Shown: piece by piece, positions 59,067 to 64,000 of the stretch
Layout: every line of letters starts with the position of its first letter
Numbering within the stretch: position 1 is the first letter of the stretch
Source: UBA12567 sp964598425
Lineage (GTDB): Bacteria; Planctomycetota; Phycisphaerae; Phycisphaerales; SM1A02
Assembly (NCBI GenBank): GCA_964598425.1
Contig: CAZRBV010000006.1
Location: 1-64,000, forward strand
Direction: 5' to 3'
Length of the DNA: 64,000 bases
Program-made: the position numbers and the translations under genes
The notes under the pieces: model-generated
The model's input: only the letters and a program-made list of their open reading frames with translations
What the model was told of the DNA's origin: nothing
Databases searched by the model: none

Positions 59067-59917
59067 GGTGTTCTGGTTCCGCTGTCCAGGGCGCACCGGA
59101 TCGCGTGCGCGTCCCTGATGATGCCCTCGGCCGCATCGAGCGACTGCACGGTTGCCGCATCAGATTGTGCCTGGGGCGGGTCTGGATGAAGTTCGAGAAA
59201 GAGCGCGTCGACACCCGCAGCTGTCGCGGCTCTGGCAAGCAAGGCGGCTCGTTCCGGCCTGCCAGCGGTCTGAACAGGCCCGCCCGTGGATCGTCCGGAG
59301 TCGCCGGGCAACTGCGTTGAGTGTGTGACGTCAAAGCAAGTCGGCCAGCCGAGTTCAGCAAGGTCGCCCAATCCGACGAAGTCATTGACGAGGCGGTTGT
59401 AGCCGAAAAAGGTTCCACGCTCGGTCAGGATAATGCCGCCAGCTCCAGCCTCGATTGCTTTGCCTGCGGCGTGCCGCATGTCGCTTGGGGCCAGAAACTG
59501 CCCCTTCTTGATGTTGACCGGAAGCCCGGTGTTTCCGCAGGCTGCCAGCAGCGTGGTCTGCCTGCACAGAAACGCTGGGATCTGGAGCAAGTCGACCACC
59601 TCTGCAACGGCTGCTGCTTGCCCAGGTTCGTGGATGTCGGTTGTGACCGGTACGTTCCATTCTGCCTTGACACGGGCCAGTTCAGCGAGGCCTTGCTCGA
59701 GCCCTGGCCCGCGATGTGAGGACAAGCTCGTCCGATTGGCCTTATCGAAGCTGCCCTTGAAGATCCACGGAATGCCCAGTTCACAGCAGACGCGTGAGAG
59801 CCGCTCAGCGACTGCGTCCTGAACAGAAGTCGCCTCAAGTACACAGGGGCCTGCGATGATCACGAGGCCGTGGTCAGGGCCGAAGATGTGGGGTCCGACG
59901 CGACAGGTGCCAGTCAT
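59063..59917 (-). CDS. kdsA: 3-Deoxy-8-phosphooctulonate synthase
   Basis: Condenses arabinose 5-phosphate with PEP to Kdo-8-phosphate, the second Kdo step after KdsD. The 284-residue protein shows LVIIAGPCVLEA, FKGSFDKANRTSLSSHRGPG, PVTTDIHEPGQA, IPAFLCRQTTLL, VNIKKGQFLAPSDM and the late FDVTHSTQLPG, all conserved. ATG at 59917 is the likely start; a frame to 60013 adds unrelated residues. It is first in the operon with mcsA, mcsB, gluQ and DUF192, an unusual mix of envelope synthesis and protein quality control. Confidence 0.95.
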   Translation of the reverse strand: MTGTCRVGPHIFGPDHGLVIIAGPCVLEATSVQDAVAERLSRVCCELGIPWIFKGSFDKANRTSLSSHRGPGLEQGLAELARVKAEWNVPVTTDIHEPGQAAAVAEVVDLLQIPAFLCRQTTLLAACGNTGLPVNIKKGQFLAPSDMRHAAGKAIEAGAGGIILTERGTFFGYNRLVNDFVGLGDLAELGWPTCFDVTHSTQLPGDSGRSTGGPVQTAGRPERAALLARAATAAGVDALFLELHPDPPQAQSDAATVQSLDAAEGIIRDAHAIRCALDSGTRTP

Positions 59918-60129
59918 ATGTACAGCGTATCCGCCAGGGGACGTCCGGGAAACAGGCCACTTGATGGGCTCAGTGGAGGATTCGATCGAATTTGGCTCTT
60001 CGTATGCGAACAACCCGCGAGATCGGAGTCAAGATGGGGGATGAAGCGGCCGATGTCATCGTTTGGCACCGCGGTGGTTTCACGGTGCTGCCCCCACAGG
60101 CACGTGGGAAGATCAGGAGGCCTGCAACG

Positions 60130-60924
60130 ATGTCACAGATGCCGCGCGAGCCGGAAGCATTCTCCGAGTTGGTGTTGCGTCTGCTCAAAAAGCAGCAGCC
60201 CGACGCTACTGTAGAACTCGCCGGAGCGATGGATCTGGTTATTGATGGCCGGCATCTGGCCCTGACGAATCTCTTTCGCATGGTGAAGTGCGATCCCGGC
60301 AACGGTATGCGGATCGTCGAGGAATACCTGGATCGAATCTGCGAGGGCGACGCCGTCGTGTCATCGCCGCTGCCGCTGTCTCTTGCCCGTGGCCGAATCA
60401 TGCCGCGCATTCAACCCAACACCCTCTTTGATCATCTTGATCGTGAGCAGGTTGCCCATACGCCGTGGGTGAATGACACATCGATCGTGTATGTGATCGA
60501 TCTTCCGAGGATGACCGTCAGCATTACGCTGGAGCAGGTTGTCAGATGGGGGCTGGACATGGAGGAAGTCGAGCAGCTGGCTCGAACGAACCTCTCTCGC
60601 TACGCCCCCTCGGTGGAAGTGAAGGTCGTCGAGTCCGCCGAAGGTGGACGCGTGGCGATCCTGTCGGTTCAAGATGGTTACGACGCGGCACGCCTCCTGA
60701 TGGATTCGCTCCATGTCCGCCTGGCCCCGAGGTTGCGTGGCGACTTTTACGTTGCGGCGCCAGCCAGAGACATCTTCCTGGCGATATCACAGGGCCCGGA
60801 CGACTTTCTGCAGCGGGTACAGAGCAGGGTCGACCGTGATTACCAGCGGCTGCCCTATCCGATCACCAAAGACCTCTTCGTGGTGACTCAAGACGGCGTC
60901 GCCGGCACACGGTCCGCGGCGTAG
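60130..60924 (+). CDS. DUF1444-like protein
   Basis: A 264-residue protein of the DUF1444 (YtpQ) type. AGGAGG lies ten bases before the ATG at 60130, and the frame upstream to 59992 has no support. Family-like segments include PDATVELAGAMDLVIDGRHLALTNLFRMV, PRIQPNTLFDHL, YVIDLPRMTVSITLEQVVRWGLDMEEVEQLARTNL and the end, DYQRLPYPITKDLFVVTQDGVAGT. No signal peptide is seen, so it is cytosolic. Function is not established in this family. It is 27 bases before the amidotransferase gene and divergent from kdsA. Confidence 0.78.
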   Translation: MSQMPREPEAFSELVLRLLKKQQPDATVELAGAMDLVIDGRHLALTNLFRMVKCDPGNGMRIVEEYLDRICEGDAVVSSPLPLSLARGRIMPRIQPNTLFDHLDREQVAHTPWVNDTSIVYVIDLPRMTVSITLEQVVRWGLDMEEVEQLARTNLSRYAPSVEVKVVESAEGGRVAILSVQDGYDAARLLMDSLHVRLAPRLRGDFYVAAPARDIFLAISQGPDDFLQRVQSRVDRDYQRLPYPITKDLFVVTQDGVAGTRSAA

Positions 60925-60951
60925 CGCCGCCTGACTCGCTACCTTTCCTCT

Positions 60952-61545
60952 GTGCTGCTGCTCATCGACAATTACGATTCGTTCACGTGGAATCTCGTGC
61001 ACTGCATCGGTGTGATCGATCCGGCGATCGAGATTCGGGTTGTTCGCAATGATGAGATGCCCGTTGAGTCGCTCCTGGCGATGGATCCAACACACATTGT
61101 GCTGTCTCCCGGCCCCTGTACTCCGGCAGAGACAGGCATCTGTAAGGAACTTGTGCGAACTGCCGGCGGCCACGTGCCCATTCTGGGCGTCTGCCTCGGG
61201 CATCAGGTCATCGCCGAAGTACATGGAATGCGAGTGCGGCGTCACGAGAAACCCATGCACGGAAAGACATCGGATATTCATCACGATGGCAAGGGGATCT
61301 TTGAGGGAGTCGCAGATCCATTCTCGGCTGCGAGGTATCACTCCCTGATCGTGGACCGTGCTACGGTGGGTGAGGAGTTTGAAGTCTCAGCCTGGACCAC
61401 CGCGGGCGAGGTTATGGCATTGCGGTGGAAGGGGGGTTGGCCCAATGGGGCCGCCGCGTCCATGACCGGGGTGCAGTTTCATCCAGAGAGTTTCATGAGT
61501 CTCCGGGGCCCGAATCTGGTGGCCGCTTTTTTGGGCCAGCGTTGA
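60952..61545 (+). CDS. Anthranilate/aminodeoxychorismate synthase glutamine amidotransferase
   Basis: A class I glutamine amidotransferase (TrpG/PabA type), 197 residues, that supplies ammonia for anthranilate or aminodeoxychorismate synthesis. IDNYDSFTWNLVH opens the family; C81 lies in LGVCLGHQV, and H177 and E179 in QFHPES complete the triad. LSPGPCTPAE and GKTSDIHHDG are further signs. GTG at 60952. No trpE or pabB is adjacent, so TrpG and PabA cannot be told apart; the subunit may serve both. Confidence 0.9.
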   Translation: MLLLIDNYDSFTWNLVHCIGVIDPAIEIRVVRNDEMPVESLLAMDPTHIVLSPGPCTPAETGICKELVRTAGGHVPILGVCLGHQVIAEVHGMRVRRHEKPMHGKTSDIHHDGKGIFEGVADPFSAARYHSLIVDRATVGEEFEVSAWTTAGEVMALRWKGGWPNGAAASMTGVQFHPESFMSLRGPNLVAAFLGQR

Positions 61546-61555
61546 GCCGCGGCCG

Positions 61556-62230
61556 TTACGGGGCAGGCACGAGCCCTTCCACCATATTCATGAACGGCAA
61601 TCTGCTTGCCTCCACCGTCGCGGCATCACCAAGCAGCTTGATGAATATCGACCCCCGGGGCGATTCAATCATGGCGATGATCATCACATAGTTCGCCTTG
61701 TGCCACCCGCCTCCCATGCCGAGGTATTCGCCGCGGAGTTCGACCAGTGTGACCGGGAGGTCTCCGACAGTGAATTCGGTGACGTCGGGCTGGGCAGGCA
61801 GATCCTCAGTTCGAAACTGGCTGGACCAGCGTGCGATATTCGCTTGCTGCGTATTGCCAGCAGCTTCAGAGAAGTGGGTGATGACCAATTCGGCCGGTTC
61901 GGCGCCTTCCGGCGCTGGCACAACCCAGTTCGCAACACGCATTGCATTCTTGGGGGGTTCCCATCGCCAGGATGTGTCGGTCGGCGCGCGGAGGCCGACG
62001 AAAGTGATTTCCTTTGGATCAGCAGGTGGACGCTGCAGTGAGTCGTCGTGTGTGCGTACGCGAGCCTCGGACGTATCGACTGCGGCTAATCCATGCTTCG
62101 TGGAAGAAGGCGACGAAGTCGATGGTGTGGATGGTGCAGGGCCAGGAGGTGGTGGAGGTGCCGCAGCGTCGTCACAACCCACGAGGGCCGAAGTTGCAGC
62201 GAGCAAGGCGCATTGAAGCAGTCGTGGCAT
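61556..62230 (-). CDS. Unrecognised lipoprotein
   Basis: A 224-residue protein with a lipobox leader, LLAATSALVGC (Cys19), followed by a Pro-, Ala- and Ser-rich linker (AAPPPPPGPAPSTPSTSSP). The mature domain from about residue 70 is beta-rich: EITFVGLRAPTDTSWRWE, AELVITHFSEAAGN, VTLVELRGEYLGMGGGWH, GSIFIKLLGDAATVEA. No family is recognised; a lipid-anchored binding or stabilising protein is plausible. ATG at 62230. It is convergent with the amidotransferase gene and divergent from the amidohydrolase gene (47 bases). Confidence 0.65.
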   Translation of the reverse strand: MPRLLQCALLAATSALVGCDDAAAPPPPPGPAPSTPSTSSPSSTKHGLAAVDTSEARVRTHDDSLQRPPADPKEITFVGLRAPTDTSWRWEPPKNAMRVANWVVPAPEGAEPAELVITHFSEAAGNTQQANIARWSSQFRTEDLPAQPDVTEFTVGDLPVTLVELRGEYLGMGGGWHKANYVMIIAMIESPRGSIFIKLLGDAATVEASRLPFMNMVEGLVPAP

Positions 62231-62277
62231 CCCCGCACGATAGCATGGAGGATGGTGCCGGGACGGCGGACACACGA

Positions 62278-63807
62278 ATGGTCGACCTGATTGTCAAGAA
62301 TGGGCGCGTCTGGAATGGTTGTCACGATCAGTGGCGGCGTGCGGACATTCTCGTGCATCGCGGGCGAGTCGTTGATGTTGTTCGGGCTGGCACAATGCCA
62401 GCGGGAGTGCCACGCATCGACGTCGGTGGGGCAGTGCTGACTCCCGGGCTGGTCGATGCCCATGTTCACCTGATGTTGGGCGCTGAATCCACAGAGCGGT
62501 TGGATCTCTCCGGCGTGAGAGACCGAAGTGAATTCGAGGCGCTGATTGAATCGACGCACGCAGCATTGCCGGAAGACCGGTGGTTGATTGCCACGGGATG
62601 GAATGACACCATCTGGGCTGACAATGAGGTGCCGGACACGTCGTGGCTTCGCGCGGCAGAAGATCGCCCGGCCGTGTGTTGGCGGTGCGACTGGCACTCG
62701 GTGCTGGTCAACGCCGCCGTATTGGAGCGGCTCGACCTATCAGGCGGATCACCCGCGGGAGGGCTGCTTCGGAAGGCGCCCGATGGCTCACCGAGCGGTC
62801 TCTTGTCGGAGGCTGCGGCGTGGGAACTCGTCATGCCATTGGTTCCACCACTCCCCGAGAGCGTGCGGACCGAGGCCCTCGATCGAGTACTGGACGATCT
62901 GCTGGCTGCTGGAATCACCGGCGTCCGCACCATGGAGTACTGGGAGGACGTCGTCAGGCACATGATTCCGCGGGGTGATTGCCTTCCGCTTCGGGTGTCG
63001 GTGGTTGAGCTGGATCGCGAACTCCCACTGCAGCAGCGCGAGCAGCTCTCCGAGAGTGATCGATTGCGGATCACCGGGTGCAAGAGTTTCTTCGACGGCA
63101 CGCTCGGATCACGCACCGCGCGACTGAGGCAACCGTATTCGGACGCCCCTCACTCACGAGGTTTGTGGATCGAGCATGCCCTTCGCAACGAGGATCAACA
63201 GTGGTGTCGTCAGGTCACCTCGCTTGGGCGGGCTCCGGTCATCCACGCCATTGGCGATGAAGCACTTGGGCGGGCAATCTCGTTGTTACGTGAAGTGCCA
63301 GACGCGGCGGGAGCGACGATCGAGCACGCAGAAGTGGTCGCTGCGGAGGATCTGGATCGAATGGGAGGGCTGAGGTTGAGTGTGCAGCCGACTCACCGGT
63401 CAGGCGATGCACTGATGGCGGAGAGCCGCCTCGGCGAGCGGGCCGCGTCGCTCCTTCCAATGCGGGACATGCTCAATGCCGGTGCGGTGCTGAGTTTCGG
63501 AACAGATTGGCCCATTGTTCCGTTTGATCCACTGAGGACACTGCGGGCTGCGATCACCGGCAGGGACGATGCTGGAATCCCCTTTCATGCAGAGCAGTCG
63601 ATCTCGCCAGCGGAGGCATTCAGGGCTGCGACGATCAACTCTTCAGAAGCTGCGGGCTTTGAGAGAGGTCTGGTTCCCGGCGGACCCGCCGACTTCGTGG
63701 TGTGGGACGGAGATCCATTTGAGGATATTGGCACGGCATCAGTGCGAGCAACCTTCGTAGATGCGACACTGGTTGCCGGAACACTGCCAGGAGAGAAAGA
63801 TGTCTGA
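62278..63807 (+). CDS. YtcJ-like metal-dependent amidohydrolase
   Basis: A 509-residue enzyme of the amidohydrolase superfamily, YtcJ type. The first metal ligands are in LVDAHVHLMLG; later, CKSFFDGTLGSRTARLRQPY is the YtcJ mark, followed by HAIGDEAL and IEHAEVV and the Asp in SFGTDWPI. The end has AINGRDD-like residues and PGGPADFVVWDGDPF, the usual C-terminal composite sheet. ATG at 62278 is chosen; ATG at 62245 is in frame and would add 11 residues. Its substrate cannot be told. It overlaps the moaC start by eight bases. Confidence 0.87.
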   Translation: MVDLIVKNGRVWNGCHDQWRRADILVHRGRVVDVVRAGTMPAGVPRIDVGGAVLTPGLVDAHVHLMLGAESTERLDLSGVRDRSEFEALIESTHAALPEDRWLIATGWNDTIWADNEVPDTSWLRAAEDRPAVCWRCDWHSVLVNAAVLERLDLSGGSPAGGLLRKAPDGSPSGLLSEAAAWELVMPLVPPLPESVRTEALDRVLDDLLAAGITGVRTMEYWEDVVRHMIPRGDCLPLRVSVVELDRELPLQQREQLSESDRLRITGCKSFFDGTLGSRTARLRQPYSDAPHSRGLWIEHALRNEDQQWCRQVTSLGRAPVIHAIGDEALGRAISLLREVPDAAGATIEHAEVVAAEDLDRMGGLRLSVQPTHRSGDALMAESRLGERAASLLPMRDMLNAGAVLSFGTDWPIVPFDPLRTLRAAITGRDDAGIPFHAEQSISPAEAFRAATINSSEAAGFERGLVPGGPADFVVWDGDPFEDIGTASVRATFVDATLVAGTLPGEKDV

Positions 63808-64000
63808 ACGACTGACGCATATCGACGAGCAGGGGCGGGCGAGTATGGTCGACGTCTCGTCGAAACCCATCGTGAGGCGCCGCGCGGTGGCCGAGGCGAG
63901 GTTTTGTGCAGCGGCCAGCACGCTGGACCGCGTGATGGCCGGAGATCTGCCGAAGGGTGAGGCGTTGGCGGTGGCTCGCATCGCTGGTATACAGGCGGCA
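63800..64000 (+). CDS. moaC: Cyclic pyranopterin monophosphate synthase MoaC (5' part)
   Basis: The first 67 residues of MoaC, cut by the right window edge. The family start is visible in SMVDVSSKPIVRRRAVAEA, and the sequence ends with GDLPKGEALAVARIAGIQAA, matching the conserved GDxPKGDVLAVARIAGI segment. MoaC makes cPMP, the first pterin of molybdenum cofactor synthesis. GGAG lies eight bases upstream of the ATG. It overlaps the amidohydrolase stop by eight bases; no other moa gene is in the window. Confidence 0.92.
   Translation, partial: MSERLTHIDEQGRASMVDVSSKPIVRRRAVAEARFCAAASTLDRVMAGDLPKGEALAVARIAGIQAA

Overview
The window looks like the chromosome of a GC-rich, Gram-negative planctomycete, most likely of the Phycisphaerae. 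Three C-terminal dockerin-like repeat pairs with the DxNxDxxxDxxDLLxLxxxW pattern (multicopper oxidase, metalloprotease, and an orphan fragment) are typical of that group. Outer-membrane and Kdo genes (kdsA, kdsD, an LptC/OstA-like protein, TolC-like and lipoproteins) occur together with McsA/McsB and GatCA. The assignment is an inference from gene content; no 16S rRNA gene is present.

Layout. 1-3.6 kb is the right end of an integrated element: a winged-helix-like gene, an AlpA/excisionase-like gene, an archaeo-eukaryotic-primase-like gene, a small XRE regulator and a tyrosine integrase, all on + and running into tRNA-Gly(GCC). The integrase reading frame ends inside the tRNA gene, so the tRNA 3' part is the probable attachment site. 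3.6-4.6 kb is gene-poor, with a decayed dockerin fragment and hairpins. 4.6-7.4 kb holds a PqqB-like MBL-fold protein and a Tat-exported FAD oxidoreductase, followed by a 165-bp tandem duplication that carries nested inverted repeats. 7.6-15.8 kb is a tightly coupled copper/silver-type efflux operon (Cys-rich secreted protein, CusC-like, CusB-like with HMBD and DUF3347 parts, CusA-like, and an exported protein with four Cys-Cys-x-x-Cys metal sites). An AhpD-like protein and a dockerin-bearing multicopper oxidase follow on the same strand.

18-30 kb holds an unrecognised lipoprotein, mutY, a polytopic membrane protein, a large secreted M36-like metalloprotease, a PgpH-type 7TM-HD phosphodiesterase, a small lipoprotein and gatC-gatA. 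30.4-39.5 kb is a + strand series: ptsI, an RNase E/G with an apparent IF2-N-like domain in its tail, dxr, an enlarged site-2 protease and a REC-GGDEF protein. 39.5-47.4 kb is on -: smpB, tRNA-Leu(GAG), a TIM-barrel-like protein, queE, nuoC, a 1210-residue LptC/OstA-like protein, a proteasome-like Ntn hydrolase with N-terminal Ser, and kdsD. 47.6-52.4 kb holds scpA, a pseudouridine synthase, two membrane genes, a DUF1570-like peptidase and an isolated nuoB.

52.4-64 kb holds a beta-propeller protein with purH, ribE, a five-gene operon kdsA-mcsA-mcsB-gluQ-DUF192, a DUF1444 gene, a TrpG/PabA amidotransferase, a lipoprotein, a YtcJ-like amidohydrolase, and the start of moaC, cut by the window edge. 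Working themes are envelope building (KdsD, KdsA, LptC-like), copper export and oxidation, protein quality control (McsAB, Ntn hydrolase, SmpB, site-2 protease) and RNA decay. Most of the window is ordinary housekeeping; the unusual parts are the integrated element, the inverted-repeat duplication, the metal-binding exported proteins, the RNase E tail and the shared C-terminal Trp-Gly-x-Cys endings.
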